Below are positions 1-8,700 of a stretch of DNA of 14,411 nt, piece after piece (the first letter of the stretch is position 1; every line of letters begins with the position of its first letter). A program made the translations under genes and the position numbers. Below the pieces are notes generated by a model. It was not told the DNA's origin. It was given only the letters and a program-made list of their open reading frames with translations, and searched no databases. The stretch comes from Chrysochromulina parva (lineage: Eukaryota > Haptophyta > Prymnesiales > Chrysochromulinaceae): contig PJAB01001448.1 in NCBI GenBank assembly GCA_002887195.1, positions 1 through 14,411 on the forward strand, read 5' to 3'.

Positions 1-23
1 GCCGATTAACGGCCTGTGTAATA

Positions 24-120
24 GCAGGTTGTGTCGGCCACACCTCCGTCCATAGCGATAGAGGCCCTCGTGCTTGGGGGTCCGGAGGTTGTGCGCGTGT
101 GTGTTTCACAGCAGCAGCAG
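24..120 (+). repeat. Left copy of a window-flanking direct repeat
   Basis: A stretch closely matching 14103-14196 in the same orientation. The best-conserved core runs from GGCCACACCTCCGTCCATAG at 36-55 through the GTCCGGAGGT segment to GTGCGCGT near 98. This copy has an extra 6 bases (about 55-60) relative to the right copy, and the match weakens after position 98. Within each copy the CCTCCG and CGGAGG segments can pair as a stem of 6-7 bp around a roughly 35-base loop. It lies just upstream of the first gene, so it could be a promoter-proximal element, a fragment of a dispersed repeat, or part of a duplicated gene end. The sequence alone does not decide between these. Confidence 0.75.
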
Positions 121-218
121 ACTTCCCACATCTTCGACCTTCCAAGAATCGGCACGCCTCGCGCGCACGCACCGCGCATGATTCGCGACCTCGCTACAGG
201 CGTGCTTGCCATCTCATC

Positions 219-2438
219 ATGCTGCCGCTTGCGATGCTCACCACGAGCACGGCCGCTAATGCCGATGCCCTGACGGTTGGCGACCAAAGGAGCATTCGGT
301 GGCAAACATCATGGCCAGAGCAGGACGAGGAGACCTGTGAGTACAGGTTCCACATTCTGACCGCTTTCCTTGCATGCGAATCCGCCACAACGTACAACCA
401 GCTCGAAGTGGGAGCAGGTTTTGGCTATTGGACAGGCACGCACCTCATGGCCCTCAGGCGTTTCAACAGGCCCCTGCTCGATCGGGTGCAAGTCCACGTG
501 GTCGATGGGACCAGCACGGTTGATGACTGCTTGCAGATGATTGTAGGCATGAACGGTTTCGACATCCCCACCGAGCGTCTCTCAGCTCAGCGAGCGTTCC
601 TTGGTGCAGTGAGGAGCGGGCCCGAATACGGCGAATGCCAGCGCAAGCAGGCGCGCTCTCCGCCGGGTGCCTGTTCATTCCACGGCGGTGGAGCAACAGC
701 CAACAAGACGACGAATGCATGCTCAGGAAACATGGCGGACGTGCTCTCATCCATTTCGGGCGACGTGGATGTCATGGACGTCGATATCCAGGGATACGAA
801 GGCGATGCGTTCACCCCGGAAGCGCTGCGCATCATGGAGGAGCGCGTTAAGGCCGCTTTCGTTGCACCGCATGACAATCACGTCAGGATGTTCTTGCCCA
901 ATGGTGAGCCAAACCCACAGCGCCAGCGGGTTTTGAAACTCTATGAGACCTTCTCCACGGGTGTGTGGCGAGCTATTTGCCTGCAGCATCCAGACCCGTA
1001 CGGGTGGAAGTTAGGCGGTGTGCTGGGCTGCGACGGCGTGATAGCGGCACTCAATACGAATTTCTACGACGTGGTCGTCGACGTCAACGGCACTCAGGTT
1101 CGTGTCTCTCAGAAGCGATGCGGCGAGCGCGCCCTCGCCATCCCGCTGATGAACCCGTTCGCTTCGTGGCCGCACTGGAAAGAGCCCACGGTCGAGCGCG
1201 ATCCAGTCTACCAATTATGGGGATCGCCTTGGGCAGGCACGCTCAACCACGGCGAGGCTGTCTCCTTCATGGGTCTCAAGTTCCCCCAAAAGGTGATGCC
1301 ATGGCAGTATCGAGGCCACTTTCCGTGCTACAAGCACAAGGCGAAGTACCTTGCGGAGCAGGAACGGGCTTTCAATGAGAGCACTCCCGAGCACCTCCCT
1401 GCGCACCTCACTGCGCGGGAAGGTTCGGCGCATGGCAGGTCTGCGCGCGAAGCTTCTGCGGCCGAAGAGGAGGCGCACTCAAAGTTGAGTACTCGTGGGC
1501 TCAACAATTGCTTTGGGAGGGTGATGCGCGCACACGTCCTCAAGCCCGAGTGCATGGAGCGCCACAACTACGCACAGGGGCCGAGTTGCTCGGGGCCCGT
1601 GCCGCCGCAGCCCGCTGTGTACGTCCTGCACGCGGCGCACCTGACGAGACGTCGAGCCTCTCTCGAGGCCCAATTGAAACGTATGTGTGCAGCCGACGTC
1701 ACGTGGGTGCTCTGCTGCACGAAGGAGCAGTACGAGGCCGAGTTGACGGATCAGCAGCGGCAGTGCATACATCCTTGCGTCGCCGATAACTTTTGGAATC
1801 CCACACGCAAGCCCATCGCAAACGGGACCATCTCGCTCGCGATGAAGCATAAGGCAGCGTACATCGACATGATGGATCGGAAGTTGCCCTCGGCCCTCGT
1901 CCTCGAGGACGACGCGCGTCTGCATCCCGACCTTTGGGGCCATCTGAACAGCGTGCGTCTGCCAGCGAATGCGACCATCTATTATGTCGGATCGTACACT
2001 CAGAATGACAACTCCTTTGGCGCGGGCCCACCTCATAGCAGGCATGCAATGCTCCCAGGACAACGCCCCACAGGATTGAGTGTGCATGAGCGCAACAATT
2101 CGCTGTGGCCCGCCATCCTGGGCAGCGTGGGCTACGTCATCTATCCTCCGGGAGCACTTGTACTCGGCGAGCGACCCATCATCGCCGCGGCTGACATTGA
2201 GCTCTCGATCGAACCCGATACATATAGGATCGACTGCACCTTTGACGAAAAAGGCAGGCCCAAGTTCAGCCTGCCCGGGACGCCGGGTTTTCGAGAGTGT
2301 TCAAATCGCTGCACAGTGCGGGATGGAAGCGGTCACTCGAAGACCTTCAAGATGGGCTCACCCAACCCTCAGTTTGGCCCCAATCGCTGGCTCGTCTGGC
2401 CCGACCGAAGCCTTGGCGGTGGGACGCATCTGAACTGA
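219..2438 (+). CDS. Fusion of FkbM-like methyltransferase and glycosyltransferase family 25 domains
   Basis: A 739-residue protein, apparently intronless. The chosen ATG is the first in frame, and residues 1-15 (MLPLAMLTTSTAANA) resemble a short signal peptide with an A-x-A cleavage site. Six N-glycosylation sequons (N162, 290, 386, 535, 584, 626) fit a secretory or Golgi location. Residues about 60-300 look like a SAM-dependent methyltransferase of the FkbM type (Methyltransf_21): glycine motif LEVGAGFGYWTG at 62-73 and VMDVDIQGYEGDAF at 185-198, the usual acidic D-x-(E/Q)-G block. An Ala/Glu-rich linker at about 398-425 follows. Residues about 466-680 match family 25 (LPS-type) glycosyltransferases: YVLHAAHLTRRRASLEAQL at 468-486, GTISLAMKHKAAY at 536-548, and the metal/donor-binding block LVLEDDARL at 560-568. 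Probable role: sugar transfer with O-methylation of a surface glycan or glycoprotein. Acceptor and sugar are not deducible. The glycosyltransferase call is firmer than the methyltransferase call. Confidence 0.85.
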   Translation: MLPLAMLTTSTAANADALTVGDQRSIRWQTSWPEQDEETCEYRFHILTAFLACESATTYNQLEVGAGFGYWTGTHLMALRRFNRPLLDRVQVHVVDGTSTVDDCLQMIVGMNGFDIPTERLSAQRAFLGAVRSGPEYGECQRKQARSPPGACSFHGGGATANKTTNACSGNMADVLSSISGDVDVMDVDIQGYEGDAFTPEALRIMEERVKAAFVAPHDNHVRMFLPNGEPNPQRQRVLKLYETFSTGVWRAICLQHPDPYGWKLGGVLGCDGVIAALNTNFYDVVVDVNGTQVRVSQKRCGERALAIPLMNPFASWPHWKEPTVERDPVYQLWGSPWAGTLNHGEAVSFMGLKFPQKVMPWQYRGHFPCYKHKAKYLAEQERAFNESTPEHLPAHLTAREGSAHGRSAREASAAEEEAHSKLSTRGLNNCFGRVMRAHVLKPECMERHNYAQGPSCSGPVPPQPAVYVLHAAHLTRRRASLEAQLKRMCAADVTWVLCCTKEQYEAELTDQQRQCIHPCVADNFWNPTRKPIANGTISLAMKHKAAYIDMMDRKLPSALVLEDDARLHPDLWGHLNSVRLPANATIYYVGSYTQNDNSFGAGPPHSRHAMLPGQRPTGLSVHERNNSLWPAILGSVGYVIYPPGALVLGERPIIAAADIELSIEPDTYRIDCTFDEKGRPKFSLPGTPGFRECSNRCTVRDGSGHSKTFKMGSPNPQFGPNRWLVWPDRSLGGGTHLN

Positions 2439-3492
2439 TTGTTATAACACATCACTTAAAGTCTTTCACGCGTTATTTATCACGGCCGCGTAACTGACGT
2501 TTGCGTGTGCGACCATTCGCCACTCGCGGGAGGTATTATTCACAGCATCGGGAACTCCGGGCTGTCGTTCGCCGTCATGTTCGCCGTTCGGTACAAATCT
2601 CATACAAGTTCGGTTGAAACAGTCCGCTTCCGCTTGAGCGGCGCACACAACTCTGAACTCATAACTCATAAGCATACATGCCAGTGTACGAACCTCAGAT
2701 ACGGGGGTGTGTGAGGCTCAGGCTGCGTGTGCGGGACCACCGATCTCCCCGGCCTACACGATGTCCGAGCAGAGGTCCATGCAGAGGTCCCTGCGAGTCG
2801 GTAAACCGGTCCCGGTTGCTTTGTGCGCGTTAGGTTACGTCAAGCGCCGTCCCGGTAAGTCCGCGCCGCGGAGAGGCGGAGTTTCCGCCGCGGAGCGAAG
2901 AGTGTGTGTCCAGTGTGACGACTTAGAACCTCTTTCATCCTTCGCCCCGTCCGAGATGAGGAACCATGTCAACACGCTGGGCCCTCTACACGGCATGCTA
3001 AGCTGGGTTCCGAGAGCCGAGGGCTCCGGATTTAACTCCGGATTCCAGTCCCGGTCGGCCTTGTGCGCGTGCTCCGCAACTGATCGCCTGTTCGCTGTTC
3101 GACACTTGGACCAGGCTTGACCAGCCCCAACCAATCCCCCCCCCCCGACACCAAATGGTAAACCAAATGGAGCCCCCCAGCCCCGCCAGTAACGCCGGGC
3201 CAATTACTCGTGTGCAAAACCCCGCAAAATTGCACTCGCTCGTTGGATTGAATTGAGCATGTCAGTCAGGCGTGCTCGAGCCCGCCTTGCGTCGGAAGCC
3301 GAGCCCGCATGGCCCATGGGAAGCTTCTCCCAAGTATCCGGTGCATTAATTTTCCGTTTCCAAATTAGAGAAAATTCGAGATTTCCTTTTTCATCTGGTG
3401 TGCCGCGAGTTGCAGCCTGTTGCAGATCACGACCAAACCGTCCACCGCGACCAGGACGTGCTCGAGCGAGAGCTCCCCACATAACTTCTCCC
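2439..3492. other. Intergenic spacer, first to second gene
   Basis: About 1.05 kb without a convincing gene except the weak candidate at 2761-3120. The first 250 bases are AT-richer and probably hold the 3' UTR of the upstream gene. Short structures seen: GCCGCGGAG repeated at 2865-2873 and 2887-2895, with GGCGGA/TCCGCC able to form a hairpin at 2875-2889; a run of 11 C at 3136-3146; and ACCAAATGG-type direct repeats at about 3150-3171. The stretch 3340-3400 is markedly AT-rich and pyrimidine-rich, consistent with promoter or 5' UTR of the carotenoid oxygenase gene. I see no clear TATA box. Confidence 0.6.
2761..3120 (+). CDS. Weak candidate small ORF with CxxC motif
   Basis: An open frame of 119 residues from an ATG, in a region that otherwise looks non-coding. 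The only protein-like feature is VCVQCDDLEPLSSFAPSEMR, a C-x-x-C followed by a Pro-x-x-x-F pattern that resembles the first half of small zinc-ribbon domains such as Stc1. A later CxC (CAC) could loosely supply further ligands. Base composition is less GC-biased than in the real genes, and the C-terminal part looks random. It may be a decayed gene fragment, an unrecognised exon, or chance. No function can be assigned. Confidence 0.17.
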   Translation: MSEQRSMQRSLRVGKPVPVALCALGYVKRRPGKSAPRRGGVSAAERRVCVQCDDLEPLSSFAPSEMRNHVNTLGPLHGMLSWVPRAEGSGFNSGFQSRSALCACSATDRLFAVRHLDQA

Positions 3493-5064
3493 ATGGGCAA
3501 CAGCGCAAGCCGAGCCGTCAAGCCCGCGCAAGCCGCGACAGCCTTTGGCTACCGCGACGTGCGAAAAGAGCACGTTCGGGAGCCCATCATCCCACAGGGT
3601 GCTGTGCCGGAATATTTGGTTGGCACTCTCTTTCGGCAGTGCGGTGGTGCTTTTGTGAAAGGCACAAACCTTCTTGATGGGCTGGCACACGTCGCTGCCT
3701 GGCACCTCAACTCCCCGAGCTCAGAGTTCAGCTTCTCCAATCGCTTCCTTGAGACACGGCACCACCAAGCTTACGTCGATTCGGAGGGCTCCGTGCGCAA
3801 CTGGGTCTTTGTAGGCAAGAGCAACAGCCAGTCAGTGGATGTGGGCGCGTATGAGAACCACAACGTCAACTTTCTGCGCATGAGTGACGGCCTCGCGTCC
3901 GCGAGCCCCGAGAACCCTACGTCTCAGCTTGTTGTGCTCGGCGACCAGCTGGAGACGATGCCACCGATGCGACAGATGGTGCCGGGCTCTGATAATATCC
4001 GGTCAGATTCCGGCCTCGTCTTCCTCGCCTCGCACAACTTCGAGGAGCCAACGACCCGCAGCGACCTTCACGCCGGTGTCTATCTGCGCATGGCTAGCCA
4101 CACAAGATATGGCTGTATCCCGAGCTTCGAGAGCGGCTACGTCGTCTACAGGGCCAAGGAGCGCCACGCGCTGCCGCTAGATAAGATCTACGAGCAGCCA
4201 CTCGCCGCCTTTGGCTATTTGCAGCGGGCGAGTGTGCCGCTACTCCAACGTGTGCCGTATATGCACTCGATGCTCGAAACGAAGTCGTACGTCGTCCTGA
4301 TTGTTTCGTCCAAGCGCATGGCATACGACCAAGCTCTGAACGCCTTCCCACACGGGTTCTTCGCGGGCTTTCCATTCGAGCGCGACGCGCCGCTCAGCTT
4401 CGAGGTGCTCCAGAAGCATTTGGATGGCCACCTCACGCACGCCGCAACGTGCGTGGTGGAGGGCGCTCGCGAAGCGGCGCACATCTTCCATTCGATCAAC
4501 GTGTACGACGCCGAAGATGGGACGATCGTCGCTGATGTGACTTGGGCCAACGGCGACGACTTTGACGGGGGCGCGTCTGTGACCTCACGGGGCTTGTGCC
4601 GCTTCGTCATCTCGCCGCATGCACAGCGAGCGACGCGGATGATGCTGAGCTCCGAGGTGCATGAGTTCGCACACTGTAGCCCAAAGGTCTTGCAGCGGCC
4701 GCACCGCTATGTGTGGGGGCTGCGATTCCCACAGAGGGAGTTGAATGCGGAGAGCGTCGACGCCCTCACGCCGAATGATGTCGTCAAGGTGGACACGGCG
4801 AGCGGTGAGGTCGTGACGTGGGCACTCCATGGCTACTGCGCGAGCGAGCCGCAGATGGTGCCTCACCCGGGCGATCGCGCCGCCGAGGACGAAGGCGTTC
4901 TGCTCATACCTGCGAATGAGATCGCGCAGGAGCGGAGCTGGCTGCTCGTCCTCGACGCGAGGAACCTGAGGGAGCTGGCGCGCCTGCCCGCACCGATTGA
5001 GGTGAATACGGGCCTGCACAATCTGTTTGTGCCGGAGCAGCACTCTTTCCTGATCAAGCCGTAG
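3493..5064 (+). CDS. Carotenoid cleavage oxygenase (RPE65/CCD superfamily)
   Basis: A 523-residue, full-length, intronless member of the iron(II) carotenoid oxygenase family, which oxidatively cleaves a polyene double bond to give apocarotenoids such as retinal. The four metal-binding His are visible in order: H181 (LASHNFE), H258 (PYMHSM), H333 (IFHSINVY) and H509 (GLHNLF). The second-shell Glu also align: E121 (AYENHNVNF), E391 (HEFAHC) and E452 (SEPQMVPHPG, followed by EDEGVLL). The N-terminal family motif is RQCGGAFVKG with LLDGLAH at 60-66. The chosen ATG gives MGNSAS, a textbook N-myristoylation start (G2, S6), suggesting membrane attachment where lipophilic carotenoids lie. An upstream in-frame ATG at 3259 would add 78 Arg-rich residues through an AT-rich stretch that reads like a 5' UTR; a targeting peptide there is possible but less likely. 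Substrate and cleaved bond cannot be told from sequence. Confidence 0.93.
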   Translation: MGNSASRAVKPAQAATAFGYRDVRKEHVREPIIPQGAVPEYLVGTLFRQCGGAFVKGTNLLDGLAHVAAWHLNSPSSEFSFSNRFLETRHHQAYVDSEGSVRNWVFVGKSNSQSVDVGAYENHNVNFLRMSDGLASASPENPTSQLVVLGDQLETMPPMRQMVPGSDNIRSDSGLVFLASHNFEEPTTRSDLHAGVYLRMASHTRYGCIPSFESGYVVYRAKERHALPLDKIYEQPLAAFGYLQRASVPLLQRVPYMHSMLETKSYVVLIVSSKRMAYDQALNAFPHGFFAGFPFERDAPLSFEVLQKHLDGHLTHAATCVVEGAREAAHIFHSINVYDAEDGTIVADVTWANGDDFDGGASVTSRGLCRFVISPHAQRATRMMLSSEVHEFAHCSPKVLQRPHRYVWGLRFPQRELNAESVDALTPNDVVKVDTASGEVVTWALHGYCASEPQMVPHPGDRAAEDEGVLLIPANEIAQERSWLLVLDARNLRELARLPAPIEVNTGLHNLFVPEQHSFLIKP

Positions 5065-5553
5065 CGGTATTGCACCTGATCAAACCGAAGGCGAAGCAAT
5101 ATTGCTATACCGAGCACGCTTCTCAACACGCCCAGGGTCAAGATCAACACATGTAACTACGGTACGGTTTACAACCGTCTACGCAAGCGACTCGAACCTT
5201 GCCGGTGGCATGGGGTTTCGGCGCCGATGCGTGACGCCGTGACCGTGAGTGCAGTGCTCGAGCCTCATGCTGTCTCAGAACTCTGACAGTCTGGTTTACG
5301 TTGATTGGTAGGTCAATGGCTTGTAAATTACTTGTGAATGCCGTGGTACCCGTATATTCTGTTGGGTATGGTTCGCGTTTGGTTCGCGTCGTCCTTAGTG
5401 ACTTGTGATTACAATCTGTAAGTTAGTGTCTGCCGCGCTGTCAAAATGAGGCTGCTGCGCACGCCCTAAACCCCTTTAACTGTTGGCGTAGCGAGTACGG
5501 CGCAGTCTGAACTGTCATATTACGCACGGCACTTTAGCACGAGGACCCAAAGG
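5065..5553. other. Intergenic spacer, second to third gene
   Basis: 489 bases of relatively AT-rich sequence without an ORF of interest. It should hold the 3' end of the carotenoid oxygenase transcript and the promoter of the next gene. TGTAA pentamers occur at about 5154, 5324 and 5416; TGTAA is a polyadenylation signal in some green algae, but its meaning here is unknown. TGGTTCGCGT is directly repeated at 5369-5378 and 5380-5389. No TATA box, tRNA or other RNA gene is recognised. Confidence 0.55.
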
Positions 5554-6957
5554 ATGTATATTCACAGCATCTCGTGTCTTCACACGTTTTGCCGCAATAC
5601 TCCTACCGGTACTCCACGATCAATGCGGCCACTCTCTCTCACCGGCTCCGCCTTTGCGCACCTTTGGCAATCTCCGTCACATTCAATCACCAGCCGCGTC
5701 TACACTGACCCTGAGTCGGTCGAATTGCTCGGCCGGCGCATTGCCGCGCTGTCGGGGCCAGCCAAGCACGGACTGTGCTGCTCGCTTCTGCGCGCGGTGG
5801 ATGGCCTCGCGCACCCGGGCGCAAGGTTCGACGACGAGGCGCGCGAAGGCTATGATTGGCAACGAGACGATGTGAAGGTCGCCGTTCGCTCCTCACAGCT
5901 TGCTTGGCAAATGCAGGGCAACTACACCGGACGCTGGGTGCTGAGCTTCAGCAACGTGCGGCTGGCCTCGGAGGTGGAGGACTCGCCGCACCATGAGCTG
6001 CAGCTAGCGGTCGTGACGCCCGACGGCATCGAGATATGGCGCCACGATCGACGGACGGGTGTGGGCCATGCCGGCCGCCTCGAGCGCGTCCAGGGCAAGC
6101 GCATCATGATGTACGGCAAGGTCGGCGTGCGTGGCTGGCGTGCGGCTCATGAGCTGTGGATCAGGCCGAAGCTGCAGCAGGGCGGGTGCATGCTGCTCGA
6201 GAGCGTTCCGTATGTGGACGGTCGGATGAGTGCCACTTTTGCGCTCAATCGCGGCATCGAGAGTCCCGTGCTCGCCGCCTTCGCTCGAGTGCCGATGGCG
6301 GAGTTGGGACCCGGCCCGCGGCGTGCAGCCCTTGCCAAGCTCGTCAAGACGGTCGATCGTCAGCTTCACCCCAAGGCGACGTTTGCCGAGGGCGCGAGGA
6401 GGCGGCTCGAGTCGCCGCGCGTGCGCCGCGCTCACGCGAGCATCGAGCTGGAGGACGAAGACACGAACCAGGGGCAGTTCCTGGGGCGGCATTGGGAGAA
6501 GGAGTGCTCGTGGCGGCGAGACGGCCAACGGGTGACGGTCCGCAGTGCCCAAATGAATTGGGAGGCGAGCCACTGCCGCTGGCGCTTCCTCTTCTCGGGC
6601 ATCCGCCTGCCCGCGGCCGCACCGCGCGCCAAAGGCGGTGGCGTCGGCGATGGCGGTAGCGTCGACGGCGAGGGCGACGCTCCGGGCGACACGGCTGATC
6701 AGCGCGCTCACGCCAGCCTCGACGAACTGCTACTGGCACTCTACACGCCACGCGGCTGCTACGTCTACCGTCACGACCTCTCTCTCGGCTTGACGCGCAC
6801 TGGGCGCGTGAACGCGCTGCAAGGTTTTCACATCAAGCTGCACGGGCCAGTGCGGGAAGAGTCGTGGGCGGCGGCCCTCGATGGCACCATCCTGCCCAAG
6901 CTGGACGCTGCGTGCGAACGGCTCGCTTTCGTCGCGTTTGAGAACGCCGACTCCTGA
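5554..6957 (+). CDS. Unrecognised protein with two diverged copies of one domain
   Basis: A 467-residue intronless protein of a family I do not recognise. Residues about 63-207 and 248-450 are two copies of the same domain. Matching blocks in order are VRSSQLAW (111-118) / VRSAQMNW (329-336), WVLSFSNVRL (128-137) / WRFLFSGIRL (343-352), ELQLAVVTPDGIEIWRHD (148-165) / ELLLALYTPRGCYVYRHD (391-408), then GR-x4-QG-x2-I-x3-G-x-V, W-x-AA and PKL. Copy 2 carries a Gly/Asp-rich insert at about 355-385. The alternating strands around a polar V-R-S block and the RHD motif are loosely reminiscent of PD-(D/E)XK nuclease cores, but the usual E-x-K is not clear, so this is only a thought. Residues 1-50 are Ser/Thr/Arg-rich with few acids and could be an organelle-targeting leader. 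A second in-frame ATG lies at 5623. Real coding is supported by the internal conservation and GC-rich codon use. Confidence 0.82.
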   Translation: MYIHSISCLHTFCRNTPTGTPRSMRPLSLTGSAFAHLWQSPSHSITSRVYTDPESVELLGRRIAALSGPAKHGLCCSLLRAVDGLAHPGARFDDEAREGYDWQRDDVKVAVRSSQLAWQMQGNYTGRWVLSFSNVRLASEVEDSPHHELQLAVVTPDGIEIWRHDRRTGVGHAGRLERVQGKRIMMYGKVGVRGWRAAHELWIRPKLQQGGCMLLESVPYVDGRMSATFALNRGIESPVLAAFARVPMAELGPGPRRAALAKLVKTVDRQLHPKATFAEGARRRLESPRVRRAHASIELEDEDTNQGQFLGRHWEKECSWRRDGQRVTVRSAQMNWEASHCRWRFLFSGIRLPAAAPRAKGGGVGDGGSVDGEGDAPGDTADQRAHASLDELLLALYTPRGCYVYRHDLSLGLTRTGRVNALQGFHIKLHGPVREESWAAALDGTILPKLDAACERLAFVAFENADS

Positions 6958-7621
6958 GGGCGGGATGCGAAGGGTGAATCATGTCGTAGACTTATGGGAT
7001 AGGGGCGGCCGATGCCCTGTCGCCCTGTGGCGCCTCCCGCCCTCATGACGCTCATGTGTCATTTTAATGAGAACGAACTGACAGCGCCGTCGGCGCTCGC
7101 AAAGGTTTGATACGGGGCCCGCCGGACACGGGGCCCCAGGGGGTCGAGCGTGCGTGGCCGCCGATCGCAGTTCGCACACGCGCAGCACGCGCTAGCCGCT
7201 ACCGGGCTTTGTGAAAACTGTGCTATAGGCTATTATAGCGGCACGCGCGCGGTGGGGGCGCGGATTAAGGCGCCGTGGGGGGTGGGGCGCTGACCCTGAC
7301 GCCTGGGCTATTCTCAGTCCTCTCTCTCGCCGTGAAGCTCGTCTATGGATGGTGCTTGCCAAATATGAATCGCATGGTTCATAAAGTGTGGTATGCACCA
7401 AGCTTTAAGGTTTTGTCCTCAGTCGCTCAGTTCTCGAATACATGTACTACATGGCGGTCCTCCCCGTTGTTTTCCACGCTTGCTTGTTTTCCACTCTTCC
7501 TTGCTCCGTTGATTGCGACTCTCATCACCGCACGCAAACATCGCGCGCTCCATCCTTGCCGCCGCCGACACATTCGTATCCAGCGCACAGTTCCGCCTGG
7601 CTCAGTCGGACTATCCAACGA
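6958..7621. other. Intergenic spacer and probable 5' UTR of the SCAPER gene
   Basis: 664 bases with no convincing gene. The inverted repeat GCTATA-ggctat-TATAGC lies at about 7221-7238. The last 200 bases are pyrimidine-rich (TTTTCCACTCTTCCTTGCTC and similar) and look like transcribed leader. The SCAPER reading frame stays open upstream to an ATG at 7442, which would add 60 residues beginning with a hydrophobic stretch (MYYMAVLPVVFHACLF). Its composition differs from the coding region, so I treat it as leader, though a real N-terminal extension is not excluded. Confidence 0.55.
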
Positions 7622-8663
7622 ATGGCGACCACGACACCAGTGCCCAGCAGCGCCCCCGCTCAGGCGGCGCCCACCTCAGAATCGACTATAGCGAGCCTGC
7701 GGGCGGGAATCCCCGACGACGAAAACATCCCCGAGCGCTGCAAGGACCTCCTCTCCACCATGTTCTCCTCGCTGCGCGAGCTCTACGTCTTCTGCGAGAA
7801 GCACGAGCGCGCCGACATTGGCGGCGAAGTGGTGGACGCACTCTCCATGTGTCAGGAGGACTTTTCAGTGCTCACCGATCGGCTGCGCGCGCAGTCCTCC
7901 GCGGCGACGAACATCGGCGGGCGACGCTCCGGCGACGGCACGCCGCTCTCCGTCTCGCTCGGTGCGCCGAACACGTCGTCGAGCGTGTCGCCGAGCGCGT
8001 CGCCACTCACACAGCTCAACTCGCCCGAATCGAACTCGCGCATGCTCGCGGCGCTAGAGGCGCTCGAGCTCGAGGAGCTGCAGGAGGCATCGCGCTACTT
8101 TGAGGTCGCGGGGCCGCCGATGCTTCCGCGCAAGGTCCACGAGGCGCTCTACCTGGAGCGTGCGGAGGCGGAGGGGCGCGAGCCGGCCGCACGCCGCTTC
8201 CTGGTCACACTCGGGCGCATGGCCTCCGCTGCCAACGCGCAGCGTCGCCAGGGCGGCGCGCACGGCGAGGGCGGCGCGGCGAGCGCACCAACGGCCGCCA
8301 TGGCGGGCGTGATGAAGGCGGCAGAGGCTCGGCGCGCCAAGGAGAGCGCTGCGCCGGGCACGGTTGACGGCGCGGCGAGCGCGGCGGACGCAACGGCCGC
8401 CGCACGCCGGTTCGCCGTGCCCTTTGCGTTGCCACCCTCGGTCGGCGTGGGTGCCGACGCGGCGGTGCGAAAGGGCATCATGCCCGCCGGCGCCTCTGCT
8501 GGCGCTGGCGAGCGCGACGAGGAGGCAGGGGAGGAGGATGGCGAGGATGGATGGGAGCAGCCGAGGCAGAAGAATCGCCGCTCGCGCCGTCGCCGTCTGT
8601 GGGACGATGGCGACGAGCAGCCCCCACATGACGGCAGCCCAAGGGTCGCCAGACGGGACCTGC

Positions 8664-8700
<37 letters not shown>

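Noticed and set aside
3259..3492. N-terminal extension of the carotenoid oxygenase from an upstream ATG
   Set aside because: The stretch is compositionally like a leader, with an AT-rich segment, and the internal start gives a strong MGNSAS signal and the usual family length. Kept as an alternative only.
5180..5225. tRNA-like B box (GGTTCGAGTC) on the - strand
   Set aside because: The flanking bases cannot form a T arm with a 7-base loop, and no acceptor or anticodon stem is found.
5461..5480. Telomere-like CCCTAAACCCC
   Set aside because: Only about one and a half units of a plant-type telomere motif; not an interstitial telomere array.
6004..6751. Antisense and alternate-frame ORFs across the duplicated-domain gene
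   Set aside because: No recognisable motifs and Arg/Pro-rich composition typical of frame shadows in GC-rich genes, whereas the chosen frame shows internal domain conservation.
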